Assembly: GCA_020746105.1 (NCBI GenBank)
Contig: CM036618.1
Span: 17,033,001-17,097,000 of the forward strand
Source of the DNA: Trogon surrucura
Lineage: Eukaryota > Chordata > Aves > Trogoniformes > Trogonidae
Direction of reading: 5' to 3'
Length of the DNA stretch: 64,000 nucleotides
Made by a program: the position numbers and the translations under genes. This document shows positions 37,701 to 48,769 of this stretch, one piece after another (within the stretch, counting starts at the first letter, position 1; every line of letters starts with the position of its first letter). Below the pieces are notes generated by a model. The model did no database searches and was not told the origin of the DNA. It saw only the letters and a program-made list of their open reading frames with translations.

Positions 37701-38454
37701 AAATTAAAATAGAGCACTAATGCTGTCCCCCATTACCACATATTGTGCAGCTGAGTTTCACACATTTGGGGAAACCACAAGGGTCAGCACACCTGAAGTG
37801 CGGGGGATGAGCATCACCCTGGGAAAACCACCTGCCTGGCCATGGTGTCTCCCCTGCCAGGTACTGACATGTACTGGGTTTGCCTGGACAGATTTCGGTA
37901 GCGGGGAGGTTGTAAGACATTGAGGGTGTTTCACAGGTTGGGTGGGCTAATGTTCTCCAGAGCTTCCTAAACCAGACATGCTCTGAAGGAAGCAAGTGTC
38001 CAAACACTTGGCATCTCTGGAGGTGGGAATTTAACCCCCTCATGGAGAACATGGTGCCTCCAGTCCTCATTTTCCAAGAGGCTGGTCTAATAACTATGCT
38101 GTCACACAGCACTTTGGCAGTCTTATTACTGGTGGTTTATTTTCTTCAAAAGACAGTGCATTTTTTACTCATCTCTCTGTGTATCAAATGTAAATGAAGC
38201 CCCACAAGGTCTTAGACTCTTTAGATTAGCCAGGGATTCATCTTCCTTTGCTTCTTTGTAACATTTGTAGAGATATATAAAAAAGCAACATGCGTGGAGG
38301 AGGAGAGTCTCTACTGAAAACTCTCCAGAAAAAGACACTGAGGAGATCTGTAGCTGAAATAATCACTCTGTGGGGTTTTTTGCCTGCCTTTTTTGGTTTG
38401 TTCTTTTTTTCTTTCTAGGCTAATCAAATATTCCGTGTTTGTAACTGTGATTAT

Positions 38455-38852
38455 TCCAGTTCTTCTCTAGTTCTTCTAGCCTGGAGACTCAGGGGGGACC
38501 TTCTCACTCTCTACAACTACCTGAAGGGAGGTTGTAGTCAGGTGGGGGTCGGGCTCTTCTCCCAGGCAACCAGTGACAGGATGAGAGGGCACGGCCTGGA
38601 ACTGCATCAGGGAGGGTTTAGGTTGGAGCTCAGGAAGCAACTTCCTCATGGAGAGGGTGCTCAGGCATTGGGATGCACTGCCCAGGGAAGTGGTGGAGTC
38701 ACGGTCCCTGGAGGTGTTTAAGCAGAGGCTGGATGTGGCACTTAGTGCCGTGGTCTGGCCCATGTGATGGTGTTGGGACATAGGCTGGACTTGATGATCT
38801 CAGAGGTCTTTTCCAGCCTCAACAATTCTGTGATTCTGTGATTCTGTGATCA
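38455..38852 (+). repeat. CR1 fragment
   Basis: A plus-oriented CR1 (CTGGAGACTCAGGGGGGACC to GGCTGGACTTGATGATCTC) ending in three copies of the 8-bp unit ATTCTGTG at 38,827-38,850. Confidence 0.9.
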
Positions 38853-41612
38853 TGGTGTACCCCAGGGTACACCAGAGGACTTTTCAGAAGTTATGCAAAA
38901 CTTTTTTCTTTCTTTAGACTATTCATTTTAATAATGAAAACAGAAATATCTGATATTTGACTAAGTACATCATATACTTCTACCCACAGACTGGTGATCT
39001 AAAAGGTGTAATAAACCTCGTCACCTAGATAAGGCAGTTATTTCCTATCTCAAACCAAGTACAGTTTCCATTGGATCCTTGCTGCAGTCTCAAGCCATGG
39101 AAATGCTTTGCACAATTAGTTTTAGAAATGTTGCATTCTCATAAGCTTCTTAAATTTAGATATGTGTCATTTCATGAGAAATGTTACTTTCTGCATTGGC
39201 GCATGAATATTGTATTGAATAAGATAAAATTCAAGCTGAAGGGTTATTGGATTTCTAGATTCTACAACATATGCTATTTCCTTCCTAAAAGTTTTTATTG
39301 CAGTAATGCCACTTACTTTTTTCACACGGAATCATTTGCTTTGGTTGCTATTATTAAAGTGGAAAATGTTATGCTACTTAACATACTGTTTTAACAGAAA
39401 ATTGTCAAGAAAACATGATGTTAATGCCTAAGGAATGTTCTATTAAATGTTTTCTATTATCTCATTTTCTGATTTTACTGTGACTTTTAAATCTTTTTTT
39501 TTTTCTCCCCCCATTATGTTTTTGTTTTATTTTTTTCAGATTGGGTGAAGCAGCAGTGAAGGTGGAGGAGGGAAGGAGCGTGCAGCACCACATGCCGTGG
39601 GAAGTGGAGAGTGTGCTACACGCTCCGGTGGCAGCGCAGCTCTGACAGCTCATGTCTCCCCTGCCAGTTCCCTGCCTGGCGGTGCGTGCGGTGCCGTGTG
39701 ATCTCAAAGCTGTCTAATTCCCTCATGACCATCATGTGTCTTGTTGCTCCCTTTGATCCATGGAGGCAGTGAACCTTTCTGTGACTTGGCCTCGCTCTGA
39801 GTTTGTGAGTACTTCTTCAGATGTCACACTGAGGAGCAGAACTCTGCTTCCAAACAGTCATTAGGAGTTACTGAAATATCCTACTTGAAAGGCAAATATC
39901 TCTAGCAGATAACTGAAATCAATTACCTAGACAATTATGACATTGATACTAACGAGAAAGCTCGTGTTTTAAGCTTGCAGAACAGCAAGCACAGTTCTGT
40001 AATTCTCTATAAAACAGTTTATACATCTATTACATGCGTTACCTGTTTTATCTTCTAGTAATGTGGGGTTGTTTTTTTTTCCCTCTTCTTAGAAAGAATC
40101 TTTTAAATCCTGTTTTCTAGTCCTGTGTGTTTTATTACTATTGTGGCAATGTATTTAAAATTATAGCCTAAAGTATTTAAATGAAGAAACTCTTATATAA
40201 CTTGAAAATGGATGATGAAGTATTATTTAAATGAAAACATTTTTCTCTATATTTTAAGATGAGTGCACAAACTATTTTTTATCATAATTCCTTAGCTGCA
40301 TATCTATTTCTAAATTATGTTGAAGAGTATTGGAATATTGATTATTCACTGTCTTTGTACCATGGAGTGCAGCAGAACCTTCCTGATGCTTTTGAACACT
40401 AAACAGGAAATGCTGTTTCAATGTGAATTACCTGACAACTTGTACTTAACATAATCATATGTATGATCGCACTGAAGGGGCATTGTCTAGCTGTCATTAA
40501 AATTAGTAAAGGTCATGTTCAGTTTGCTTGTCACCATGTTGTTTCCTAATGCCGCACCACCATGTGTATCACCAGCTAATGCACACAGCAAATTCTGGCA
40601 CTAGAAACAGGAAGAAGAAGCCAGTCAAATGATTTACCCTTGATTGAAAGCAGCCTATATCACACCTGTTTGCAGTCAGTACACCTACTTGCTCATCTAT
40701 ATTCATTTGAACGGAAAATCTAAAAGCATATCTTTATTATACACAACAGAGATTCATTAGATACAGAAAGCAAAATGCTTTGTCAAAGCTTCTCCTGCAC
40801 AATTCGGAACCTGATCTTTTTAACTCTGTAGTAAGAGTAACAGACAGATTTGGCTTCTTTCAAGTTATCTGGATTGAAATTTCAGTAGTCCACATTCTAG
40901 CTAGTCTTTTCCCCTTTGATCTTCTAAGAATTCTTACATGTATGACTGATCAGATTTGGATTTATCATCTTTGCCTGAAAACTAAATTTGTGTGAAAAGA
41001 ACAAAAAATTAATTTCAAACAACTTGAAACAAAACACTGTTTCCTGCTATGCAGCCAGAACCTCTGGGTTCTAACCCTCTTTGTTGGCACTGTGGTCGGT
41101 TAAATGCATCTAGAGAAGAGACGAGGGCGTCAGAAATCCTCAGGCAGTCTCAAGTTAATAAAGCCACATAATTCCCCAGTCTGACAGAATCTCCAGTGTT
41201 TTGCGCCTCTAGGAATTCTTTGTAGGTTCAGTCCTCCTGACCTCTCCTAATGCTTTTTGAAGTGCCCTGGAGCACCCTTTTGGGCCTTCAGCTGCTCTTC
41301 CAGAATGACAGTGGTCTTCTGCACATTTTTCATCAGATCGACCAACCCCCTGCGGATGTCTGGGATTCCTTAGGGCATCCTGAATAGCACAAGACCTCTA
41401 TGTGTGGACAAGTGAATTCAACTTGTAAGTGTCTAATTAAAATGTCTGTCCCGTGGCGGTCTAAGCAATCAGATGGTGGAACCTAGAAGTGATTGAGCTC
41501 GCCCCTAAGAGGACATCTAGTGGCTCCTGCGCTGCAGTGCTCCTCAGGCTCCATCAACCGCATTTACTAGGGATGAAGCCTGAGCTGGTGCCACTTGAGA
41601 CATCCGTGCACG

Positions 41613-41921
41613 TGACGTATTGATGCACGGGCTTCGATGAGGCGAATCGAAATCAGGTTTATTGCAAGCAGGCACACATATTTATACTTGTCTGAGCAGT
41701 AACAATATTTTTCCACTGAAAATAAGCTAGCTTCAGCTCTCTTTATCCAAAGTCGTTGCTTAACCAACATGTTTATGCTTCTCGGCTACAATGATAAAGT
41801 TCTGTAGACACAAACCATATTTACATCTTCTTCTCTCCTTGTGTTAGCCGGTCCCATGGCCTGTGTCCAGCTAATTTTAGCACATCGTGCTGTACCAAGG
41901 ACATAGCATTACCGTGCTCCA
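41613..41921 (-). repeat. 3' LTR of provirus A
   Basis: Matches the LTR at 49,964-50,264 along its full length, sharing GTATTGATGCA, TTTATTGCAAGCAGG and CAGCTAATTTTAGCACATCG. Plus-strand ends are TG...CA. Just inside lies AGAAGAGGGAAT (minus strand), the polypurine tract expected before a 3' LTR. Confidence 0.88.
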
Positions 41922-42072
41922 AAATTCCCTCTTCTTCACTGATGTGAACAACTAACACTGATTTTACAGCCTGGTCTATTAATCACTGTACACGCTACAA
42001 AAGGCACGGTATGCAGGTAACAAAGCGCAAAAATATCAGCAAACACAACTGGATTTTTACCATCTGTTTTAA

Positions 42073-42275
42073 CTACTCAGTCAGTCTCTCTGAGTGGTCT
42101 GATAAATTCATACAGCACATTCCTTCAAAATCCTCACATCCATGACCTTGTTCCAATAACAAAAAGTCAATTGCTACTCTATTTTGAAGCGTAGCATGCC
42201 CAACTGAAGATATATCTGACAATAATCCACTTAAAGCTAGGGACGTGGCATTACTTTGCTTTGCAAGCCAGCATC
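42073..42275 (-). pseudogene. env: Env transmembrane subunit fragment of provirus A
   Basis: Encodes the conserved TM ectodomain. A leucine-rich helix leads to the CX6CC motif CEDFEGMCC (about 42,115-42,142), the disulfide signature of gamma- and alpharetroviral-type TM proteins that bind SU covalently. The frame stops shortly after NLSDHS, before the membrane anchor. Upstream it is broken by LTR H. It is non-functional as it stands. The motif next to class II pol points to an alpharetrovirus-like ERV. Confidence 0.75.
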
Positions 42276-43130
42276 TGTCAAGTCCCACCCAGGAGAAGGG
42301 GGACAGGTGACTTCCAGGTTCATAATACCCCAGTGGAGTGGACAATGATGAGACAAGTCTCAAGGCCCATATACAAACATTTATTACTAAATTTCTTACA
42401 ATGTAGAGATCAGGCTCACGACAATGGGTTCTGATTTAAAAGCACGATAGGGCAGATAATATAATAAAAACCAGGAAAAGGCTAAATAAGCAATAAACTA
42501 CAACAACTTAATAATAACAAGGGATAATAAAGGACATCTAAACACAATATTACAACAGACAATATTCTTAACCATCACAAGAAAGAAATTTAAGCATAAA
42601 ACTAAGTAAACAGCATGACAGGCTTTGCATTTCTTAGCAAGAAAAAGGAGAAGAGAGAAGGGGGGGACGGGGCGGAGAAGGAGAGAGATCACCAGTCCAG
42701 GTTCCTGCATTTGTCCAGCCAAAGCAAAGTTCAAGATGCATCCATCGTTATCTTCTTTCTTCTTTTCTTCTTCTTCTTCTTCTTCTTCTTCTTCTTCTGT
42801 ACTTTTCTTCTTTTCTTCTACTCCTCCTGCACTTTTCTTCTTTTCTTCTCCTACTTCTTGCTTTACCTTGCCTCAATTTATACACAATGTTCTACATATG
42901 GACGTGTGGAATGACAGGTAGGGGATCAAGGCACTTTTTGACTTTTTGGTTTTGATACTCGTTAGCATGTGCAAATGTTTTTGATAATTCTCATTAGCAT
43001 GCAGGAATGTCTTACCTCTTTGGGAGACAGGCTACGAGATTAGGCCATCCTACTTCTGCAAGATTAGTGATCTCATCAGTATTGTTTGAGGCATCTGTAG
43101 CCTTTATCAGATCGACCCCCTACAAAATTC
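42276..43130 (-). repeat. Solo LTR H inserted in env of provirus A
   Basis: About 855 bp separates two halves of the env gene. It is bracketed by CATC at 42,272-42,275 and 43,131-43,134. Removing the insert and one CATC makes the TM frame continuous across the junction apart from a TGA. On the minus strand AATAAA lies at 42,385-42,380 near the 3' end, as in an LTR. The plus-strand left end is TG, but the right end is ATTC rather than CA, so the exact right edge is uncertain. It contains a TTC microsatellite. Confidence 0.65.
42764..42798 (+). repeat. (TTC)n microsatellite
   Basis: About eleven TTC units in LTR H; GAA units on the LTR sense strand. Further imperfect TTTTCTTC units follow to 42,860. 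Confidence 0.9.
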
Positions 43131-43378
43131 CATCAGTTTGCCACACAGGACCGGAAACTGGTCTTGTTTTTCACCAAGCTTAGGGTTTGTAAAAATGACA
43201 AGAAATGTTTAAAGCAAAATTCACACATCTGTCCACTACAGCATCCCAACCTATTTAAGGTCCCTAATCCTTTCCCAGATGCCACTCCAGGTGCTAAAAG
43301 GGAAGCGACGACTGTCTGCCCTGTTTCCCAAAACTTTATGTCATCTTTACAGTCCCTGCTGTAAGCATGGAGACATCT

Positions 43379-43942
43379 CTATTCTCTTCTATGTTTGAGT
43401 GTCAAAATCATGGATGTGTTTGGCATCAGTAATGTAAGCTTTCCAAGACTACATGGCCCACCTTTGATACGTGAGGGAATTCCTGGCCATGCCCAATCCC
43501 CACATACCAAAAAACGTCCGGGAGGCAAAGCAAGCGGTTTGTAAGTAGCATTTACCCACCAAGCCTTTGACTGATCTTTGCCTGTGTAACTACAATGTAA
43601 GCAATAGTCCATTTTCACCAAACCCAGCAGTTCGATTTCCCGTGTCTCTAGCTTGCTCTGTTTCAAATAGCGGGTCCATCTGTCCCAATTATCTACTTTT
43701 CTGGATGCGTTTACCACGCTTGCCAGTGCTGACAGTACAGACCAATTGTCCATGGGAATACCAACCAGACACATTTTAAAGGGATTCACAAGGCACAAAA
43801 AGTCTTGTCTCGTACGCTGGTCTTCGGTTGAGGCAGGATCCAAACCTCTCTTGCAATTCCCATGGTCATGCCAAGGGCAATGCTGGTCACACCCATTGCG
43901 CCGGCACCCACTGAGGTCCTGTCCCTGTGGAAACACAAGCAC
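43379..43942 (-). pseudogene. env: Env surface subunit fragment of provirus A
   Basis: An open frame of 187 residues with many cysteines and an N-glycosylation site (NASRK). It ends with a GDWAWPGIP...[12 protein letters not shown] region, then basic KHRRE near the expected SU/TM cleavage site. The start of SU (to about 43,985) is frame-shifted relative to this part. Position after integrase and before TM supports the env assignment. It is broken and not functional. Confidence 0.65.
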
Positions 43943-43984
43943 AGCCTTTTCCCCACGTTATTAAGGGAAACGGACCTTCCCATT

Positions 43985-44156
43985 GATTAGCAGCCAGATT
44001 TTTTACCAATACTGTCGCTTTGGCAAGATTATCAGGGTCACGGTGAGCGATGCCAAATGATGAGCAATAGGTGCTTCACCGTCGTGCCAACGGTTTAAAA
44101 AATTTAATCCATACAAGGCTTTTGCCAACCGTTCTTGAGGTGTACCGTGGAATATT
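43985..44156 (-). pseudogene. pol: Integrase C-terminal fragment of provirus A
   Basis: After removal of element N and one copy of its target repeat, the minus-strand frame continues the integrase that breaks off at 46,333: GTPQERLAKALYGLNFLN-type sequence followed by a tryptophan-containing end. This is the usual C-terminal portion of class II integrases. Confidence 0.65.
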
Positions 44157-44162
44157 ACCCCT

Positions 44163-44346
44163 TGAAGAGGGTCCCTTCGGAGAGCCGGCCAAGTTAACGA
44201 TCATCACACCAATATGGCTACAGATCGTCCTCCTCCCTGTGTTCCAAGGCAGCTTCAAGGACAGAGCCTCTGTTTAGGCCTAAGCTGGGTTGTCCACACT
44301 TTTAAAAGTTATACCGCACCTCTGCTCCACAAGAAATTCCTCTACA
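44163..44346 (-). repeat. 3' LTR of element N
   Basis: 184 bp with TG...CA ends, unusually short for a retroviral LTR. The minus strand has a TATAACTTTAAAAG stretch as possible TATA box. No clear AATAAA is present. It is the partner of 46,144-46,326. Confidence 0.92.
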
Positions 44347-44471
44347 TATCCCCCTTTTTCTTTTTGGACAACCCAGGCTTCGTCCGCTAGCTTGCTTGTA
44401 ATTTTCTTGATTATACTTATCAAACAACTAAACATAACTAAGCCTATAACAATTAAAACTGCAATAACCAA
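44280..44471 (-). pseudogene. env: Env TM anchor and tail in element N
   Basis: A 63-residue frame begins with a hydrophobic membrane segment (VIAVLIVIGLVMFSCLISII), then a basic cytoplasmic tail. It reads through the polypurine tract into the LTR. This is the usual end of a retroviral env gene; the rest of env is absent. Confidence 0.65.
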
Positions 44472-45074
44472 AAATGCCTTAACTAAACTCTTAATTCATC
44501 CTGTCAAAGTTCTCACACCCATCACCCTAAATCATACTTTGATCCTTAATCACACACTTCTAACAAAGCAAAAGGCAGCTGGTTTCCCTGCCTTGCTTTT
44601 AGCTAAAGAAAGATCACTCTGCTGGTTAGTACATAAACCTTAACACCTACTATGTGGCTTTGATTACACAACCAATATAAGCTTCATTGTTAGTCACGCA
44701 AAGAGGATACATATTAATACAACAGGTAACATTGAGAACAGTCACATTTTCCCATAATTGCTCTGCCATCAGCTGTAAGCATCTTCTGCCAGTCCAACCC
44801 ATGTCGTCGTTGGTAATCGGTACTTCAGGGTCCCATCACGTCACTGGGCAAAACAGAGGGGTTCAACAGACGGGCCCAGTGCACGGTCGTGTTGCTGCTG
44901 CGCTGTTGAAGTGACAGGATGCTGCACAGCCACATCATGCAGGATCATGCGGTTCCCAGGTCCCTTGTCCGTTATTAATAATAACGGGACACGCAATCGA
45001 ACTGGCTGCTTCCCAATCTCCCTCTATTATAGTGTCTCTGATGACACCGCTCCATCACTGTTGCAAAGGATCCT

Positions 45075-45302
45075 TTATGGTTCAAGCTTGAAAATCAGGC
45101 TTGAGTGAGGGAACTGATGGTAGTGGCGGAGCTGAACTGGTTTAAGGGTTTCTTCTATTTCTTGCTGTCTAGTTGATAATTCAGCGAGTTTGTTCAGCAT
45201 CTCTTTCAGGGGTTCATCCTGATCTTCCTTCTTTCCCTCCCCCCTTTTTATTTTATTTTTTTTATTATTTTTTCTTATTAGCTCAAGTATTACTTCAATC
45301 AC
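45075..45302 (-). pseudogene. Lysine-rich, coiled-coil-like frame in element N
   Basis: A 75-residue frame with a lysine/asparagine-rich start and a heptad-like LNKLAELSTRQQEIEETL segment. It lies between the matrix-like region and the env tail, so it may be a gag remnant. I do not recognise it further. Confidence 0.35.
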
Positions 45303-45503
45303 GCTGTTATCACACAGGGAGAGCAGAATTTCCCAGGTCTGTTTTGATCATACTCTCCCGTTCACTCCCATGCACATCTGGTGTACAAGAAGCGTCTTAT
45401 CTTCATTCTCACGGTCAAGCTCTCAACATGAGCTGTACCTGGCTGGTCAGGGTCGCTTTTCATAATTAGCAAGCAAGAGTTATGCACTTGTTTAGAAAAG
45501 AGC

Positions 45504-45986
45504 TCAGCTCAAGGACGAAAGTCTTAATTCTGCAACGCAGTGCAGTTTCTCCTTTTTCTTTTTTTTTTTTTTTTTTTTTTTCCTTCCACCCAGTCGGGAC
45601 GAGCAGGGAGTTTCTTCCTTTGCCTTTTTCCTTTCCTGCCCTCCCCCCAACGCTTCGATCGCTGCCGCAGCAACTTTCTTTTCTGCTTGCATGATTTCTA
45701 GAGTGCGTATTACGGTTTTCCAAACTGTTCCTAGTTCTTTTGCTTCCTTTCCTTCTTTTCCTCCCTCTAGAGTACAGTCCCACAAAAAGTCTCCTACTTC
45801 ACGCCATTCCGTGGAACTAAAGATTAATGGTGGGTCGTTCATTTTCTCCCGTTTCCGAGCCCATGGGGCTAATACGTCTCGCTCCTTTACTTTTTCTCCT
45901 CTCTTAGAGAGTATACTAAGGAGGCGAGTTGCCGCGTCCGTTTCCATCGCGGTCTTACCTTGGCAGGGGCTTGATCGGCCGCTCAA
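45504..45986 (-). pseudogene. gag: Gag matrix-like frame of element N
   Basis: About 160 residues. The likely start is the internal METDAATRLLSILSKRG rather than the first ATG. A WREVGDFLWD segment resembles DEVGVRLWDGA of the provirus A gag in position and pattern, supporting matrix homology. The frame runs into a poly-lysine stretch caused by a 23-base T run at 45,559-45,581 (plus strand). It follows the 5' LTR and primer site, where gag should start. No capsid or nucleocapsid follows. Confidence 0.65.
45559..45581 (+). repeat. T23 homopolymer in element N
   Basis: A run of 23 T, read as poly-A on the element sense strand and as lysine codons in the gag-like frame. It is prone to length change. 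Confidence 0.9.
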
Positions 45987-46122
45987 GCTCTGGTCTCCGG
46001 TGCCCTTTTGGTCACACTCGGAACTCTCCTGCCTCCAGCTCTCCGGCTCCCAAATCGGCTCACGTCCGATGCTTCGGAGTCTTCCCGCATTTAAGCAATC
46101 CGCATTTAAGCGTCCATAGAGG

Positions 46123-46141
46123 GTCCCTTGTTCAGGCGCCA
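46123..46141 (-). other. Primer binding site of element N (tRNA-Lys type)
   Basis: On the minus strand TGGCGCCTGAACAAGGGAC begins three bases after the 5' LTR. It differs from the standard Lys(UUU) primer site only by C-to-T at one place and an extra A. Confidence 0.8.
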
Positions 46142-46143
46142 GA

Positions 46144-46326
46144 TGAAGAGGGGCCCTTCGGAGAGCCGGCCAAGTTAACGATCATCACACCAATATGGCT
46201 ACAGATCGTCCTCCTCCCTGTGTTCCAAGGCAGCTTCAAGGACAGAGCCTCTGTTTAGGCCTAAGCTGGGTTGTCCACACTTTTAAAGTTATACCGCACC
46301 TCTGCTCCACAAGAAATTCCTCTACA
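46144..46326 (-). repeat. 5' LTR of element N
   Basis: 183 bp, TG...CA on the plus strand, followed on the right by target repeat ACCCCT. It is almost identical to the 3' LTR. Confidence 0.92.
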
Positions 46327-46332
46327 ACCCCT

Positions 46333-46980
46333 TTCCGTTCAATTAGCATGGCCTTCAGGGAACCATGCACACGTTCGACAATAACTTGGCCACTGGGAGA
46401 ATGGGGAATGCCCATTACGTGGGTGATGCCCCAGGTCTGAGAAAAGGCAGCAGTACACTGTGCCATGTAAGCGAGGCCATTGTCTGTCTTCACGTGCTGG
46501 GGCACCCCCAGCATAGAAAATGCTTGTAAAAAATGGTGGCAAACATCTCACGCCTTTTCACCTGTACGACAGGAGGCACGCAGACAGTGTGAAAAAGTGT
46601 CAACAGAAACATGGGCATAGCGCCACTGGCCAAAGACAAGAACGTGAGTGACATCTGTCTGCCACAGCTGTAAAGCTTCCAAGCCTCGGGGGTTAGTCCC
46701 GACAGAAGGAAGCAGGGCTACTTGCTGGCAATCAGAGCAAGCAGCAATAACCTGTCGTGCCTGGTCAAGTGTGAGCTGAAGCTCCCGTCAAAGCTTTTGT
46801 GTTTTGGTGAAAAAATGCGTGTGAAAGCCGTGCTTGTTCAGACAAATTAGGAACAAGAGCAGCACCCACTATTAAATCAGCTTTATGATTACGTTCTGCC
46901 CCACAAAGTTGTGTGGGCCTGTACGTGAACTATGAAATACGGTTCCTGACGATTATCAAGTAAGCTGGATAATTCTCAAA
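46333..46980 (-). pseudogene. pol: Integrase N-terminal and core domain of provirus A
   Basis: Zinc-binding HHCC elements are visible as HAFFH (about 46,819-46,833) and CSDC (about 46,728-46,742). The catalytic Asp is in LWQTDVTH (about 46,645-46,665), the second Asp in VKTDNGLAY and the Glu in QVIVERVHGSLK (46,380-46,500). The order and spacing are those of class II retroviral integrases. Stops and a frameshift break it up, and element N splits it at 46,327. Confidence 0.8.
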
Positions 46981-48435
46981 GCAAGGCAAAAAGGAGAGGC
47001 TTGCTAACATCTTTCAGATAAGCCGCTTCTATCTGCGAAACCAAGCCTGCAACATAAGCAGAGTCCGTAACAATATTTATCGGTGTGGACCATCGACGGG
47101 AAACACGAACTACTGCAGTCAGCTCTCCAATTTGGGATGATCCTGAAACGACAGCAACATCCTGGTTCCAGGTACCATCTGTCGCCGCCCACACAATGAC
47201 AGATCATCCTCTGCGACCAGACCCATCTGTAAAAACAGTTAGAGCATCGAGGGGCACAGGACTATTTTTCCAAGAAGGGAATATAGGCAGCTGTGCAAGG
47301 GCAGTTAAAAGTGGATGTCGAGGCAAATGAATATAAAATTGTCCTGTAAAGTAAACAACAGCAGTTTGAAAAGATTGTGAATACTTAAGAAACGATTCCA
47401 ACTGCTTCTTATCCACGGGCAGATAAATACAGGGAGGCTCTTCCCCGCTAAGTGCGAGGAGGCAAAAGCGTCCCTTTTGAATAAGATGAGCTACGAGTTC
47501 AGGCTGAGAGACAATTGTTTCAGAAAACTGCTGTGGCAAAAAAAGCCATTCAATAATAATCAGTGGATCTTTTACAGTTTCACACCATTGGGCTATCAGA
47601 GCCAGAGGTTGAAATTTTGTATACAGAACAAATAAAGCAGAGGAAACATTTTCGATTCTTCTATGGGCCTGATGGGTCGACAATATTATTGCAACCTGCT
47701 GCAATGCATCTTGTGCTTCAGGGGTGAGAGTTCTGACAGGATTAAGAGCTGGATCAAACTTTAACATACTAAAAAAGGGGTGCATCATTTCATTTGAAAT
47801 TCCCAAAAAGAGATGAAGCCAATTAATGGCACTCAATACCTGTTGCAAATCATTCAGTGAGCAAATACCAGTTTTTATGGTAATTGGCTGCGGTACAATC
47901 GTCTGTTCCATAATTCTCCCTCCTAAATGCTACCATGGAGCTGATGTTTGAACCTTTTCAGGGGCAATTTTGAGACCTGCACCATGCACAGCTGTTAATA
48001 CCAGTTGCAGGGTTCTGTCCATTTGCTCCAGGGTTGAGGTTGCAATAACTATGTCGTCCATATGATATATAAGAGCATCAGATGCCTGCTGCTGAGCACG
48101 TGTTAACACACAAGCCACAAACCACTGACATAGAGTTGGGCTATTTTTCATCTCCTGTGGCAAAACAGTCCAGTGAAAACGTTGCTGTGGCTCAGCGACA
48201 TTAATAGAAGGCACAGAAAAAACAAACCGCGGGTGCAGTTTTTCAAATCTTTCAAATCTATTACAGTTAACAACCAGTTTTGTGAAAGCATTGCAGGCGA
48301 CGGTAACACAGGCTGCAAGAGTCTCATACCTTCAATGACTGCGTTAATAGCACATAAGTCGTGTACCAAGTGCCATCTCCTGCTCTTTTTGTGAAAGACC
48401 AAAATAGGATAATTCCAAGGGCTAGTTGTACGCAC
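46980..48435 (-). pseudogene. pol: Reverse transcriptase and RNase H of provirus A
   Basis: From 5' to 3' on the minus strand: the fingers SPWNYPILVFHKKS and LVHDLCAINA, a palm with VLPQEMKNSPTLCQWF and the catalytic YHMDDIVIA (about 48,060-48,090), a thumb/connection segment in the long open frame 47,204-47,911, then RNase H with VFTDGSG (about 47,210-47,235) and a later IVTDSAYV. The YHMDD form is typical of class II elements. Several frames and stops interrupt it, and its N-terminus abuts the family F LTR fragment. Confidence 0.82.
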
Positions 48436-48769
48436 TGAGAGAATAAGTAAGCAGAGTGTCTTTACAAATAAGTGATAAAACAAGAAGGGGAGTGTGGTTT
48501 TTTTTTTCTTGTTAGTGATGGAACAAATAGGAGAGTGTCCTTTATGAACGAGGGAGTCACAGAGTGCAGTCTGTGAGGAGAAGATAATGCGACACCTTGA
48601 CCGTTAGGGCTATTAATCAAGTCAACAGCAAGGATGCCCTAAACTCTTGAACTTTGAGAAAGAGTGCATAATAGGCCTATGAATATTAACTTCTCCATCC
48701 TGGGCGGCATAAAGTTGGAGTTAATGAAACATGCGATGTATGTTGTTAAGGGGGGTACATGTTAAGACA
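48436..48769 (+). repeat. Truncated family F LTR inside provirus A
   Basis: An inverted copy of the F LTR at 59,389-60,810: TGAGAGAATAAGTAAG at the left, then AATAGGCCTATGAATATTAA and GTTAAGGGGGGTACATGTTA. It stops at 48,769, where gag of provirus A resumes, and lacks the R and U5 parts seen in the other copy. It replaces the capsid end, protease and RT start of provirus A. Confidence 0.75.

Larger units (their letters stand above)
37240..41612. other. Intergenic DNA between the ATP6V1C2 promoter and the ERV block
   Basis: No gene is recognised. CR1 fragments sit at 37,567 and 38,455. A GC-rich 190-bp patch at 39,530-39,720 stands out from AT-rich surroundings but has no long frame. The remainder is AT-rich unique-looking sequence. 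Confidence 0.5.
44163..46326 (-). mobile_element. Element N: short-LTR non-autonomous ERV nested in provirus A
   Basis: A complete 2,164-bp element with LTRs of 184 bp (44,163-44,346) and 183 bp (46,144-46,326), which differ only by one substitution and one A in a run. A perfect 6-bp target duplication ACCCCT lies at 44,157-44,162 and 46,327-46,332. A Lys-tRNA-type primer site and a polypurine tract (AAAAAGAAAAAGGGGG on the minus strand, 44,363-44,348) are in place. Inside there is a matrix-like gag segment and the tail of an env TM, with no protease, RT or integrase. It must have been moved by enzymes of another ERV. The near-identity of its LTRs shows it is the youngest clear insertion in the block. 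Confidence 0.9.

Noticed and set aside
37717-38112. Minus-strand frame of 131 codons
   Set aside because: No recognisable domain or partner exon; the composition looks like random intergenic sequence.
42615-42921. Open frames rich in Ser, Phe and Leu
   Set aside because: Produced by the TTC microsatellite in LTR H.
43122-43123. CA at CCCCCTACA as the right edge of LTR H
   Set aside because: It gives canonical LTR ends but no flanking repeat. The CATC pair at 42,272 and 43,131 restores the env frame, so that edge was preferred.
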